Origin: Terana coerulea
Lineage: Eukaryota > Basidiomycota > Agaricomycetes > Polyporales > Phanerochaetaceae
Length of the DNA stretch: 64,000 nt
Direction of reading: 5' to 3'
Assembly: GCA_024811115.1 (NCBI GenBank)
Contig: JAKOGH010000763.1
Span: forward strand, 62,001-126,000
Shown: one piece after another, positions 28,179 through 40,422 of the stretch
Position numbering within the stretch: position 1 is the first letter of the stretch
Layout of the letters: each line of letters begins with the position of its first letter
Program-made: the position numbers and the translations under genes
The notes under the pieces: model-generated
Database searches by the model: none
Told to the model about the DNA's origin: nothing
Seen by the model: the letters and a program-made list of their open reading frames with translations, nothing else

Positions 28179-30448
28179 TCATTGCCCAATCAGCCTCTGC
28201 ACCTCTTCTGGCACGCTCGGCCTCTTCCTCCACTCCGCCTCCCAACCCTCCGGCGGGCCCTCCTCGCCTTCACGCGCAGGCACACCGAATACCGCCGTCA
28301 CCCACCACACATCGTTCTCCGGCGCCGTCCCCACCTCGTTCAGGAGAACAGGGATGATCGCGCGGGGAAACATCAGGCTCGTGTTCGCGTCGCTGCGGAG
28401 CGCCTTGCCCGTCCGCTTGGAGTGTGCAGAGGGCGGCGAGAGGTCGACGATGCCCGTCGCGCCGCTCTTGCTCACGACAAGCACCTCCGCGCCGCTCTCC
28501 ACCTCCGCCTCAAAGAAGCCGTAGCCCTTCGTCTTGCTCGTGCGCTCGCTAGTGAACGCCTCGGCGGAGGCCACCGCGTCGAGGTGGCGCCCGTCGACCC
28601 GCTGGCCGTCGCCAGCCCAGCCACCCTCCGCCGTCGCGAGCCGTCTGTCCGTGCGCACGCGGTGCACGCGCAGGTGCCACAGCGGCGCCGCCGCCGACGG
28701 CGGGACGAGCCACGTCTCGAGCTCGACGCCGGGGAACGGCTTCCACGTGCTCCGCAGCAGCTCGCCGTCGCGGAACTGTTCGAACCGCGCATCGACGACG
28801 CGCCGCCGGCACCGCCAGCCCTCGTCCTCGACGTCGACGCTGCTCGCCGCGCCGCCCGCGGCCCCGACGTCCACGCCGTCGCCGTACAGCACGACGTGCT
28901 CAAGGTCGCGCACGGCGAGCGTGGAGTCGACGCCGATCTCGTCGAGCCCGGGGCCGCCCAGGCCGTTCGACACCGCGACGGAGTAACCGAGCGCGGCGCT
29001 GTACGCGAACTTGCCGTACTTGGCCGCGCTGTTCTTGACGGCGTACGAGCAACGTTGGCCGGATGACAGGATGTAGGTGTGGGTGAGAGAGGGCTGCGTG
29101 GACGAGGAGGGAAGGGAGTGTGTTGCGATGTGGAAGGGTTTGTGCAGCGGTTGCGAGACGGCGCATGAGGGGGCGAGCTGGGCGAGCGGGTATGGCTCTT
29201 CCTGTGCTGTCCAGAATGGGTGCGACTCGGGCAGAGCGAGCGCAATGAAGGATTTACAGCACCAGTATGGACTGCCTGGAGAGTTGTAGTTCTAATAACG
29301 ATGTACGTCGGTCAATGATAATAGCAAGAGCATCGAAAATGCGTACTTCAGTCATAGCCATGTTCGGGTAAACGTAGCCTATCGTGAGGGTGCCGTCGAC
29401 ATTGTAAGCGCCCCCTGCTTTGTCCACCAACGAAGATTACGGAGCTGAAGACCCTTGACAACACCCCACGTGAGCGGGGCGGGGAGCTCGAGATCTGCAA
29501 AGGCACAGGCACCCCAGAAAGATGACATGGCAAAGCGATATGTGAGAGAGCGTCCAAAGGGAACGGCCCGGCCTGGACACTGAGGTGAGATTTCTCGCAG
29601 ATGCATAGAGTGAGATGAACGGTACCTTCGGGATCAAAGTACCAGATGAAATCCTTGGCGAACAGGCGTGCACGTTCTCTATATTCTTCACATCGCTTGC
29701 GGTCTTCGTTCCACGCGAGCTTGCTGTACACCAGCTGAGCGAATTGGATTGCGAACGATGATGAGTAGTAGTCTATGGCGCTGCGGGTAAGTTTGTGTTC
29801 GCTACGTTACCCCAAAGAGTAAACGCACCAAGTTGTAGCACACCTTCGGGACCGTCTCTACACCATCCATCGCCGATGTAGAACGTGTCCAGGTGGTCCA
29901 TATCTGCCTTCAGCCTGTCCGCGGAAAAGAACGACGACCCCACTCTGCTCAAGCCCAAATTCGAAAACACTCTGAACCAAAGCCAATTTGTGTTCGGCAT
30001 CGCCTTGTCATTCATTCCTCCAAGCCAACTTTCCAAATTCTTCTTCCCGCTCCCGTTCATCCTGTCCCACACCTGCTCCTTCGCCACGGCCAAGCAGAAC
30101 CCAATCGCGCTGCACTCTACCATGCGCTGGTCGCGGTCGCGCATTTCTCCCCAAAACTCGTCATGCTCCGGGTCCGTGCCGTTCTCGAAGCCCCGCACCC
30201 AGCGTTCTGTACCTTGATACTCTCCTCCGCCCGCGAGGAGGGCCGCGAGCCCCCAGATCGGGCGGGAGAACCCTTCGAGGTGCGCGGCGGTCTCGTCAAA
30301 GTGTGTGCCCGTGTGCCCGAGGTGAACGCGGGCACCGCCAGGCGACGTGTGTGCGGCAAGTGGGTCGAGCAGCCCCGTGAGGAACGCGGCGAGGTCCGTG
30401 CGGGACTGCAGCGGGGTTGGATGCGAAAGGGGACGGAGGCTGAAACAT
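28179..30448 (-). CDS. DUF2264 family protein (two apparent 1-nt frameshifts)
   Basis: Exons 30448-29829, 29772-29626, 29572-29347 and 29291-28179; 701 aa after correction. Family-typical blocks are '[20 protein letters not shown]', '[20 protein letters not shown]', '[20 protein letters not shown]', '[19 protein letters not shown]', '[17 protein letters not shown]', and '[15 protein letters not shown]'. DUF2264 occurs in bacteria and fungi and resembles alpha/alpha-barrel carbohydrate-active enzymes, but its reaction is not established. No signal peptide is seen. Frame breaks fall in G4 at 30413-30416 (one base too many, between 'FASNP' and 'LQSRTDL') and C5 at 29411-29415 (one too few, before '[16 protein letters not shown]'). 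Corrected exons sum to 702 codons. The last exon is very GC-rich, which creates long but spurious antisense ORFs. Confidence 0.9.
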
Positions 30449-32325
30449 CGTTGCAGACTGCCGTAGTGTGAGGTAGCCTATGTTGAGTAGAGGGAGATCA
30501 TGAAAGCCTCGAGGGGCTTATGTATGGAGAAATGAAGGTCAGGAGAACGGTAGAGGTCGAGTCGACCCGTCCGGTCCGTCTACGTCCGCGTCGCTGACCT
30601 CGACGAGCATCGACTTCGTGTTCCGGACCGAGATTCCTCCGCCGTGGTCGTCCTTGTAAGTTATGTCATTCGCATTATCCTTGGTGCACAAGACGTCGAG
30701 ATGTGCTGGGACGGCATGGGTTCATTGCTGGACGAGAAAGCGAAGGGAAAGAGGGAATAGACGCTTTGTCGAGACCACGCGAACTTCCAAAATGGGATGG
30801 TCTTCTTCTTTGTGGCGTTTCGAGAGCCGAGACATTTTTGCTGTTTATCCACCTCCCACACACTTCCAAGGTCACTCTCAGCTACTCTCACCAGGCCCTA
30901 ACGGCCGTATAGCTTGTGTTTTACCTAAAACAAAATCTACAATGGGAGCCACGACTGAGCTCAATACAGCTTGTACGTCTCTGCTGTGCACAGACCTCTA
31001 CCACCCTGGCAGCCCCTAACTAAACAAGCTCTGGCTATTCAGCATACTAGAGCACAAAGCTTTTAGCCATTTTATCTAAAATGCTGTACTGACTGGGCAA
31101 GCAGTCTTATCCAGTCTAACCCGATGCTCTCATTCTATACATGCCATAGTATACCGCTCATTCGCGACTGTCAAACCACCCCTGAAAACTATGCTTCTGT
31201 TCAGAGTCCGCTACTCGACGTGCAGCCTCGCTTCACCAGCAATCGAGCCTTGCCGCGAGGTCGTGGTAAGTCACTACACGCTCAATGTTATGTGTTGTTA
31301 CTGATCACAGCACTCATCTATGTGATGTATGCCATAGCCTCATCCAAACCCCGGACCAGAATCCAGATCAAAATTTAAATTCATAGCTGTCCGCAAGGCT
31401 CGTATTCTGTAAGTATACGAAGGCTTCCCAGGGCGACCTCCGGCCGGGCCAATCCCAGGCACGGATACCATAGACGCCGGGGTGAAGTGAGGATGCGCTT
31501 GGTCTGGAGTCTGGACCTTCCCCACGGACCACTATTCGGTATTTACTTCCGCGAGAATGGCTGAGGCCAGTCTTCTTCGTGGCGACGAGGGATGAGGCTG
31601 AGCTGCCAAAGCGGTGACGGCCAGCGTCCTTGGATGAGCACCTGCGATGTGGCGGGTCTGCATATCCGGGTAACGACAACCATTGCTGGGTAGGAATCCA
31701 AAATAAGTGAGTAGATATCCGCTCTGGATACGGGCGACGCTAATCTATGATCTTCAGGTCTGTAAGAGGTTGCTGGTGCTTTCAAATGACCTCCGGCGTC
31801 GGCCTGCGGTACACCCAAGCATGCTTCGCCTTGTTGCCCAGCGGCAGGCTCTTATGCAGCTCTCACCTGCACCAAAAATATAGGAAGTGTGGGCTACGAC
31901 AGGAGAGCTTTCAGCCGTCTCGGAGAGGACAATCGCGGGAGAGAACAAGGTGAGAGAACGTTCAATAGGGTTGCGTTGGCGCTTTCAGGGTGACGTTGTC
32001 ATTTGTTTGGGCGTCTAGGTGCCCGCGCCCATTCGAACCCAACACGAGGCGTTCCCATTTCCATCAGCCCTTCCTCTTCCCGAAATCACCTCGCCTTTTC
32101 TTTCCCGTTCCTCTACCACTGCCCTGCTCAGGCGACCTACTGCCCGCCCGCCACATCCACGAACTGTACCAATTGTACCACTGATTTGCTACGGCATTTG
32201 CGACACCTTTGCTCTACGCTTTCGATCACAGCATACCTGAAACATACCCCGGAACCTTGTGCTATTACCTGAACCACTAACGAACTCGCTCATTTTTGAA
32301 GTATCTACTCGGAGGATAGACCGGG
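30449..32325. other. Divergent intergenic region
   Basis: About 1.9 kb between the DUF2264 gene (-) and the large gene at 32326 (+). The right end (31990-32325) is CT-rich and looks like a 5' leader. No gene or clear repeat is seen. Confidence 0.55.
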
Positions 32326-35300
32326 ATGTCTGCTGTTGGCTCACCGCCCGTGCCTCCGGATCTGATGAGGACCTACATGCTTCGGTCCAGCACACCAGGT
32401 TCGTCTTCATTGCAGCATGTTCTTGTCAACATGAGCTGACCCCCGATCCACCGACGCTCTAGCATCTAACGAGAAAGGTTAGTGCACCACTTTACATCGC
32501 GTATTTCGCACTTAATCGAGCTGTACCGCGCATAGTGCTACTGTATCTCGAAGGCATGCAGCGTAACCCTCCCCCGATGACGACCCCGAGGCCGACGCAC
32601 TTTCCGTCCGCTCGTCCCAAGCCTCCAACGTCCGGTCCAACAAGCCGCGCTCCCAAGCCTCCCACAGATCGAAACACACCCGCTCCCAACTCTCCAGAGG
32701 GACAAACTCTCGTGTTGACTCGGGCATTGACGAGGAGCCGGGCGAGATTCGCTCGGACTTACAGGAGGAGCCGCAGAGCGAGGTCGCGAGAACAATTGCT
32801 ATACAGAGCCAGGCTTACGTGAGTAGTCTGAAATCACTCTTGTGCCGCGTTATTTCGCATTCTCCGACACGCCACGGTCTTAATCCAATTTGTGGTCGCC
32901 ACCCGTACTGACATCGCCTGCCGATACAGGACCCGGATATGATACCTGAACGCGAACCTGGGCCCAATGACCCTCCTGGACCTAAGTTCGAATCGTTCTC
33001 CACTTGGGGCAATGCAGGACCTCTTCCCGACACAGTTACTGCTCCGCCGCCGGCGTGGACCAACCAAGTGAGCTATCCGTCGTACCTGACGAAATTAACT
33101 GAAATTGGGCTAACGCAACCTGATACAGTGGCAAACCCCGGGAGCACGCGCAGTAGGCGTCCCTCTGCCGGAGACGGAGATGGGGAGTCCCAGGACGGCC
33201 ACAGGTGTACATAATCCTTTCCATGTATGTTCAGTGTGGGCCAATTCTCGCGTGTACTGAACCATTCTATCTGTCTAGGAGTTCGGCATGGCGCCCGCAA
33301 ACTATTCGGGATCGTACGCTGGCGGGTATCCCGATGCTGCTGCGGCTGTGCCCCTTCCAGGCTCAGTGGCGTCAGGGCCGAGTCGCAGGACCGGTGCTGC
33401 GCCTTCGAACGGAAACGTACGTTTCCATTCCAATCCTCCTGGGGATCCCAGCAGGGCTGCATGCTGATGAACATTACATACAGGCCTTCTCCCCCAAGTC
33501 TTCTGCGCGTGCCATGTCCCCATCCAAGTCCCAGTCCCAGCGCACAGGCACTCACTATCCACCTTTACCTGACAGTACCATGTCCCCTGGACCCCAGCGC
33601 ACGCTTTCGCCGGGCATGGCGTACGAGCAGGAGCGGCAGAGGCGACACACCAAGACGCCCAGCATTGGGCCCAGTGAAAGCGCGTCGCAAGTTCCGAGGA
33701 ACCGCAGTGCGCAGTCTAGACGCACGGAGGAGAAGAGGGCAGAGGGGAGAAGCGAAGTCGAGAGGGCTGAACGGGGGAGTGGCTCACGAGGCGAGAAGGA
33801 GAAGTCAAGGGTAGAAGGTAAGCCTCCTTCGGTCTTCAGAGATGGTAGCACTCAAACGACAATTTCGACTGTAGCGTCGAATCTCGCGCGCTCCCAAGCC
33901 CCTCCGATGTCCCCCATCCCAGGCTCTCAGCGCTCGCAGGCCTCGCAAGTCCTCAGTCAGGCTCCGAGGGAAGCGACAATGTCTCCACGTTCTCAAGCTT
34001 CTCGTCAGCCTGCCTCCGCCCTCCTCTCGCCCGCCCGCTCGAACCGGCCGATCCCCGCGAGCGCGATCGCGGCCGCGACCGCCATGTACACAAACGGCGG
34101 CGGCGCGAGCGAGCTCAGACCGCAAGGCGAGCAGACGCCGACGCCGTCGCGGCCTGACTCACCCATCCAGGAGCTCACGCAGGAGGAGCAGCGGCTCGTG
34201 GAGAACTACTTCACGGGCTCGAACACGTTGCGCCCGCACGGCACTGGCCAGACCGCGCGGCCGACGAGCTACGCCCCAAGCGCGATGGCGCCGAGTGCGC
34301 TCGAGCCGGAGGTGATGAACAGCCACTACCATGACGCGGAGCTGTGTGCGCTGCTGCATGCGCTGGACCAGCCGATGACGGAGCCGGTGAAGAAGGCCGT
34401 GCGGAAGGCCGTCAGAGCGAGGGTGAAGCGGTTGGGGATGAAGTACGACAACGAGGTATGATGCTCAAATCCCTTCGGAGACGTTTGCTGACATTGTGCG
34501 GAACAGTCCATCAGGCAATACCGGAAGTCATACCATGATCACAATCCCGAGGTGCACATCACGCCTGCTTCGCCTCCCGCACCTTCGCCTGGACCCGATC
34601 CAGCTGCACTCGCAGCACAGCTTGCCGCGGCGTCCTTCGGTGACGTGCCACCCAGTTGGGCGAAGAACCTTCTCGACAATGTTGCCAACCTGGCAGCGAA
34701 GGTCGACAGTGTGGACACCAAGGTCGATCGCGTAGTCGAGCTCCGCTCCTCTCGAGGGGCCGGAAGTAATCTGACGGACAGCCGCTACCGGTCGAGGTAC
34801 ACACAAGACTACGTGCCGAGCGAGATGCAGACCGGTACTCAAGGCGTCGGCATGACTGAGGTGGATGAAGACATGTACACAGAACCACGGGCACACGATG
34901 GACATGGGCATATACTGCACCGCCATCACCCACAGGCGCACGTCCATGAGGATGGCGACGAATACTATGATGAGGATGACGGCGCGCAGGCCACGACGCA
35001 GCTGGAGGAAGCCGCGGAGGAGGCCGAGATGTCGCGGGGCGCGCTGCCGAGCGACTTCAGCCCGGGGCACCAGTACCTCGAGGAGGAGCTCTACAAGCTG
35101 CGCGTGAAACCGCATCCGAACCAAAGCATGGCGGACACGCACGAGACATGGGAGGTCGCGCGCGGCGACGGCTCCGAGTTCGTCCGCGGCGAGCACGACG
35201 AGGGCGACACGCAGGCCGCGATCACCGAGTCCGGCCTGCCCGAGATCCCGACGCAGCAGACGGGCAACTTCACCGAGCGCAGCCTCCCGCCGCTGCCCGG

Positions 35301-36212
35301 CAGCGGCAGCCTCGCGGGCCAGAGCGCGAGCCAGCACATCCCCGGGCAGGACGACACGCTCGGCGGGCAGATCTGGCCGACGCCGAACTACGTCGCGGAC
35401 CAGGGCCCACCGCCGTGGCAGCGCATCCACCAGCGCCTTCTGAGCTGGGCGATCGTCTGGCCGATGAGCGAGCTCGAGAATGCGTTGAACAGTACCACGC
35501 GCGGACACCAGGTCGACGAGGTCGCGCTGAGCATATGGTCCACCCAGAGCTACAAGCGGTACGTCCGCAGCAAGATGACGGAGAGCCCGCCCGAGCGGGT
35601 CGACCGCCTCTTCGTTCCGCCCAACATGGCAGAGGCAATTAGTACCGCGGTGTACAATGGACGGCACGGCGACGCGTGTGGAATGATGAGAGACCTGTGG
35701 ATGCCATTTGGGCTGGAGGGCATGCCGCGATTGATGATCGTTCTGGCGAAACACAGGAACGATGAGAACCACTGGGTTGTTCACCGGTGAGAAGCGTTCT
35801 GTCTACCCCTTGATTGAGCTTTTCTGACTGCTTACATCATAGATTTTCCCTGCCGGACGGATCGCTGACCACTTACGACACGTTCGCCGACAAATCCTTG
35901 CCGGACGGACGTCCTCTGGGCTGGTGGTTCGCCATCCGCCTCGCGTGGCCGGACGCCATCTATCCCAACCCCGAGCGGCTCATGCAGAAGATGGTGCGTC
36001 TGCACCGGCCCATGCAGCTTCCCATCGACAACTCTGTTGCCGCCGCCGGCATCTGGCGGAACCTGCTTATGGGCTCGAGGGCAGAGCGGAGCCTCGATCT
36101 CGAGAGGCTGCGCGACTTGATCAACCAGGAGGTGAAGAACTTGCGGCAGAGAAAGATGCTCGGCAAGCTGAGCATCGCAAGTCCGAGGCCGAACTGGGAG
36201 GATATGCACTAA
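32326..36212 (+). CDS. Large Ser/Pro-rich protein with degenerate Ulp1-like C-terminal domain
   Basis: Nine exons: 32326-32398, 32463-32477, 32536-32818, 32930-33067, 33129-33224, 33279-33416, 33484-34455, 34507-35786, 35843-36212. They sum to 1,122 codons if one C is added in C5 at 32571-32575, which separates 'EGMQRNPPP' from 'DDDPEADALSVRSS'. The first 750 residues are disordered (Ser, Pro, Arg, Gln). The C-terminal 250 are globular, starting 'IWPTPNYVADQGPPPWQRIH'. The block 'ENHWVVHRFSLPDGSLTTYD' (His 994, Asp 1011) resembles the His-Trp...Asp part of Ulp1/C48 SUMO proteases. Near Gln 1057 the expected cysteine is replaced ('MQLPIDNSVAAAG'). I infer an inactive or very remote protease fold; the role is unknown. 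Confidence 0.75.
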
Positions 36213-36951
36213 GCGGCGGATTGGCGGATAGACTGATAGCATACGGATTGACGGAGAGCGGCGGGTTGTTGAGTCACGACCTATTTACGAACTGCGATGA
36301 CGGTGTTTAGATACAGAGTATCTTTGCTTTTGAATTTCTCTTCTTCAGGACGATTTTGCTTCCGCTGCTTGCAACTGCTTGCGACGCACTTCTGTTAGAA
36401 GTCAAGATTATTTACTACACTTTGTACCACGATATGCTACATCAGCGACTAGCACGTACTATTGTTTTCTGGCTGTATTTTCTTCCTTTACATCCACATT
36501 TTGCCGAACGATGAAGAAGTGACATGAGCTCGTCTCCGTAGTAGCTGACCGCCTACCAACTTCTTCGAATTTATTGGAAGTTTGATCTCAAGAATGCTGC
36601 TTCTGGTTTTGGTAACCGGAGTCCTTAACGCTCAAGCTTCGGATGACCTAGGGACTGGCTAGGAACATCGGAGAACTCAAACCCGCAGTGCACACTGCGG
36701 CCACAGACCTCTGTTGCTCGATGAGAAGCCTCAATTCATTGCAAAACAATAAAAATGAATAAGCTTGCACGCGCTGATGAATCAACGACAATAAGACAAC
36801 ATGTTTAACGCCGCTAGACTACTGCTACTACGGAGTGGCATCTCCGCTACAGTCAAGTCTGTGTGTCACAGTACTCAGCGACCGTATCGCAAGGCATCTG
36901 TACCCCCAGTTACGCCTTCTCAAGCGTCGCTCCCCTGATATGGGTAGCTAG
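36213..36951. other. Intergenic region, left part of a direct duplication
   Basis: From about 36375 onward the sequence aligns with 41345-42360 ('tactacactttgtac', 'gatatgctac', 'ctagcacgta'). It is the 3' flank of SSP3. No gene is seen. Confidence 0.55.
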
Positions 36952-37576
36952 TTAGTCAAGCACCTGAGCCGAGGTCAATGGGCCAACGTACTCCAAAGAT
37001 CGTAGCATGTTTGGCATCGAAAATCTGGCCCGGTTGCCCCTTGCCCGGCGAGCTTCCCCTCGCACCGTTGTAGGCGTGCCCGGTACACTTGCCCTGGCAG
37101 ATCGGCGCAGAGAAATCGAACGTGGCGTGCTTCTCGGAGTCCGAGCGGCTCGAGTGGAAGTCACTGCGCACGGTCACGGCAAGACTGCTGGGCAGATGCA
37201 GCCCCGCCTGCGCAGCATTCAGCACGCGCTGGACGGCGGCGGCTGTGGCCTGCTGTGCCGCCTTCTTCTTAGCCTGGCTCGCGAGCGCCGCGGCGTTCTT
37301 CTTCTTCGACTTTGAGATCTCGGAGTTGGAGCCGGTGGTGAGGACGGGTGGCACCACAATATCCGCTAGGTCGTCGGTGAACAAAAGCTTGCGGCCACAG
37401 CGCGTGTCTCCAGAGTCGCCCGTGTCTCAACACTCTATTGGGCATACCTAATTTAGGGACAGCGCCGTGACGATGGAAAGCCTTATCAAGCTCACCTGGA
37501 ACTCGGAGATGGGAGCAGCCGCAACGCAGCCGGAGAGGACGACAGCGGCAAGTGCAAAAAGTGTCTGGAACTGCAT
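36952..37576 (-). CDS. Small secreted protein SSP3 (one apparent 1-nt deletion)
   Basis: Exons 37576-37496, 37434-36992 and 36963-36952; 178 aa after correction. Signal peptide 'MQFQTLFALAAVVLSGCVA', then AAPISEFQ. The frame breaks in A4 at 37383-37386 (TTTT in the gene), just after 'LETRAVAASF'; SSP4 shows that one base is missing. Beyond it: 'DLADIVVPP', the Lys/Ala helix 'ALASQAKKKAAQQATAA', 'NAAQAGLHLPSSLAVTV', 'DFHSSRSDSEKH', the cysteine pair 'ICQGKCTGHAYNG', and 'GQIFDAKHATIFG'. The last intron would be only 28 nt, leading to exon VLD-stop, the same layout as SSP4. If that intron is not used, translation ends 11 codons further on. Either a very recent pseudogene or a sequence error. 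Confidence 0.75.
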
Positions 37577-37674
37577 GGTGAAGATGTGTCGTCTGCGGTC
37601 CATTTCGTCAGCGCAAGTGGCAATGAGGGCAGCGGGTTACGTACGAGAATGAGCAGCTGAAGAAAACTAAAAGG

Positions 37675-37680
37675 TGTATA
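37675..37680 (-). promoter_or_regulatory. TATA-like box of SSP3
   Basis: TATACA on the minus strand, 99 nt upstream of the SSP3 ATG, next to the block 'AATCACGAACC' that is identical in front of SSP4. Confidence 0.45.
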
Positions 37681-38376
37681 GGTTCGTGATTAATGAGCGA
37701 CGAGAATGTGGACAACGTAACTCAAGCCTGTTGAGTGTGAAAGCGGGGGTAGCACCAGTGCTGGGGATTTGCTGTGAGGTTAGCGTGAATTTATACCTGC
37801 TTCAGCCTTCCACACCGGTGAGTGATGGTAATGCGCTGCCTCGGGATTCGAAGTTTCAGATTTTTAGGCCGAGCCTGCTCGGGCGGAGGCGCTGAGCTGG
37901 CGAGGTTATGAGAGGGGTTCGAGACAGGAAGGCTCGTGACATCTGCGTTTGACAGCCAACGTCATGGAATATCAATGGAAAATCGCAAAGAATAGCCTAC
38001 GCGTCCACCGAGGTGAATAACGTTTACGGCAAACAGACTATGTAAGTGCATATACGCACATACAGGTGGAAGCCGAGGAGACATAACACCGTGACTGAAC
38101 AGTCGGTGCCATAGCCACGGCTCGCGCGCTCGCCCCCGAGCGCCGACCCTTACTACTGAGGGCGTCGGGCCTGCACATCACCAGTCAGCACCCCGGATTA
38201 CGCATCAGTACGCACATTTCATTGAAGAGCCGGCATCGTACGAGACGAGTTGCTCGAGGTCATCGATTGTCCCTTAAGCTGAAACCTCAGGCCTCAGGCC
38301 TCAGATCTCAGAGCGAAGGTTGACGTTAGTACTCGCTTGCTGCAATGAGCCTGGTCACGTAAATCACTTTCCCTAC
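37681..38376. other. Upstream region of SSP3
   Basis: Duplicated 5' flank shared with SSP4, without a gene. It ends near the point where the inserted repeat block begins. Confidence 0.5.
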
Positions 38377-38878
38377 CTAAGTGGCTTCGACACCACGGCA
38401 ATGGCTTGCCAGTGAGAGATTGGCAAGAGTTTCGAGTCTGGCAAATGACCTAGTACTAGTACAAAGACAAGGATCGACTGTCATCCTGTCTGTTCCGACA
38501 TGGTCAGCAACGGAGACTACGAAAAACCCGGGGCGACAGCGGCCCGGCAGGCCCGAGAGGCGCATCAGACGCACCTCTGGTGGAAGTTGCGTTTCGGGCG
38601 TAGTGGTGTGCAGTCCCCGGGAGATTGCCGAGCTGATTATGTAAGCGATCGCGACGAGGCGCCTGAAGGTATGCAGTGCACAGAGGCAGGTCCGACTTGT
38701 AGAAAGTGTGTAAAATTACGAAAATAATTGCTGAGCTACTTAAAGTATGAGAAAATGCAGCATATTAAAGCTAGAGCTGAATAATGAGAGGGAGCCCCGA
38801 AATTAAAGGTAGCCGGGGCTCTCTGCCCAAATGATGGGTCTGCGCGCCCGGGCGTCTTGGGACTGTCTTTTTCCCACA

Positions 38879-39242
38879 GGGACTGCACATCTTTCGGTCA
38901 GAAACTGTCTGCGACGGGGTCGACTTTGGCAGGCGCTCCCGCCAAAGTCACCTCATCAGCTGCCTGCGTCTGCCAGATGTGCAGTCCCAAGACGCTGAAT
39001 GTGCAGTCCCTCGCCGGGCGCTCCGCCCCGACGCATGCCCATATTCGGTAAGTGCGACTATTTTCGCCGCTTCTTTACCAAATTTGGCACTTATCTCATA
39101 CCGCACTCATTTCTCCCCTGCATATGCATTCTCTGGTATTGTGCATGTCCTTTTGCCCTCTCCCACGTCTCCACACCTCTGCCTAACGCAGGCGCTCGAG
39201 ACTGCATGTTTGATGTGCAGTCCCACCATAGGGACCGCACAT
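38879..39242. repeat. Cluster of a 12-bp motif in both orientations around a hairpin
   Basis: The motif gggactgcacat occurs at 38879-38890 and, with one change, at 39231-39242. Its reverse complement atgtgcagtccc occurs at 38977-38988, 38999-39010 and 39213-39224. Between the first copies lies a perfect 9-bp stem (38922-38930 with 38941-38949). The paired inverted motifs look like termini of a small nested foldback element. Confidence 0.5.
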
Positions 39243-39561
39243 TATTCAGACGAAGTCTTTTTTTTTTTTTGAACTCTAGTATTGTTAACGGCCGGGACGA
39301 ACCGCATGAGCTCCGGTGCTAATAGATATGTATCTACTGGGTCCGTTGAGTGTGAATCCGTGTGTCCGTGGTGTCGACTCGCCGGGGCATCCCCCTGGGA
39401 TAGATGCCCTTTTCTTCCCCCTTACAGACAGGAAGGGCGGCCTTCGGCGGCACTCTGGCCCGAAACCCGATGCTCTCAAGAAAACACCCACCCAGAGCCG
39501 GGTTTAAACCCAAGACTCGAGAAACCCTCCGCACAGAGGGAAATGAGAAATCCACGCCGCA

Positions 39562-40000
39562 CTACATGTAGGCATATAGCCCTACATAGTCTGGATGAGC
39601 ACTCTTACGGTACTCATATATCTTTTCCTGTACCCATACAGGATCAAGCCACATGTTGGCCTTTGGTCGTTTCATTCGGACATGAGTGGGCTTCTGGTAC
39701 TTCCGCAACAGGTCGATAAACCTGGCCTTTTCCCTTTCAATCCATTCGCTACCCTTGAGCGACCGAAGATCCTCTTCGATCACTAAGGTAGTGTCCAAAT
39801 CCCAACCAAACTCGACGAGGAGCTTGTCCTCATCTATGTCTGATCCGAACTCCTTCCGGATTCTGTTGACAGTGTGCCACCCCACCACTGGTCAAAATTT
39901 TGATCGAGTTTACCCCAATTTGCCATCTTCTTGTCCCCAGTACAGAGGGTTCTCTTGCGAGGCCCACCACATGTTACTCAACTTAGCCAACATGCGTCAC
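39562..40000 (-). pseudogene. Transposon-associated or unknown ORF fragment
   Basis: A 108-codon open frame (39888-39562) reads as a real soluble protein: 'RIRKEFGSDIDEDKLLVEFG', then 'SEWIEREKARFIDLLRKYQK'. Directly upstream the same frame gives 'NMWWASQENPLYWGQEDGK' but with two stops between (about 39880-39925). These could be removed only by a 26-nt GT-AG interval. No complete gene can be drawn. It sits among repeats, so it is probably a relic of a mobile element or a captured gene. I do not recognise the family. Confidence 0.35.
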
Positions 40001-40422
40001 TGGGTATCAACTTAAGCCCAAACTAGTCGAACCGACAGAGGATTTAGACCTCTCGGGCCGGGAGAAGGGGACTACCCCTTTCCGCTACGGCCCACTGGAT
40101 GTCACAAGTCCTCAGGAGGTTACCCTTCCCTGGATCAATCCTGCCAACTTAAACCCTAGCGCAGAGTTATCTAGCTTCCCATTCCTCAGCATACGGTTTG
40201 CTGATGCCATCAGGCGCAGATTCCCAGTATGTCCTCAGTCTCTGTCTTGCCACGGGCTGCCCGGGATCATAGGTCCAAGAGTAATCCCATGACTAACGTC
40301 CTCGATTCCACCCAGGGCAGCAATCAGGGAGAGTGTCAAATTTCCCCAAGTGCTAGTCTACAGCGCTTAGAGTGTAACATCAAGTCACGGGACATGTTAC
40401 CCAGTCATCACAATAGTGTTAC

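Larger units (their letters stand above)
36375..38350. repeat. Direct duplication unit A (contains SSP3)
   Basis: About 2 kb duplicated in the same orientation as 41345-43920. Similarity covers the 3' flank, SSP3 or SSP4, the promoter and up to about 1 kb upstream ('caaacagactatgtaa' at 38032 and 43348; 'cttgctgc-atgag' at 38337 and 43907). Unit B carries extra internal sequence. Confidence 0.75.

Noticed and set aside
28182..29066. 294-aa plus-strand open frame and several others over the same DNA
   Set aside because: They are antisense shadows of the GC-rich last exon of the DUF2264 gene, Arg/Ala-rich with no family signature.
34528..35784. 418-aa minus-strand open frame
   Set aside because: Antisense shadow of the eighth exon of the Ulp1-like protein gene, whose plus-strand reading fits nine exons exactly.
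39896..39925. 26-nt GT-AG interval removing stops in the transposon-associated ORF
   Set aside because: Too short for a credible intron on its own, and the gene has no start or end; treated as a relic.
40021..40090. tRNA-like sequence with ggttcgact on the minus strand
   Set aside because: The anticodon-like loop lacks the invariant U33 and the T and acceptor stems do not pair.
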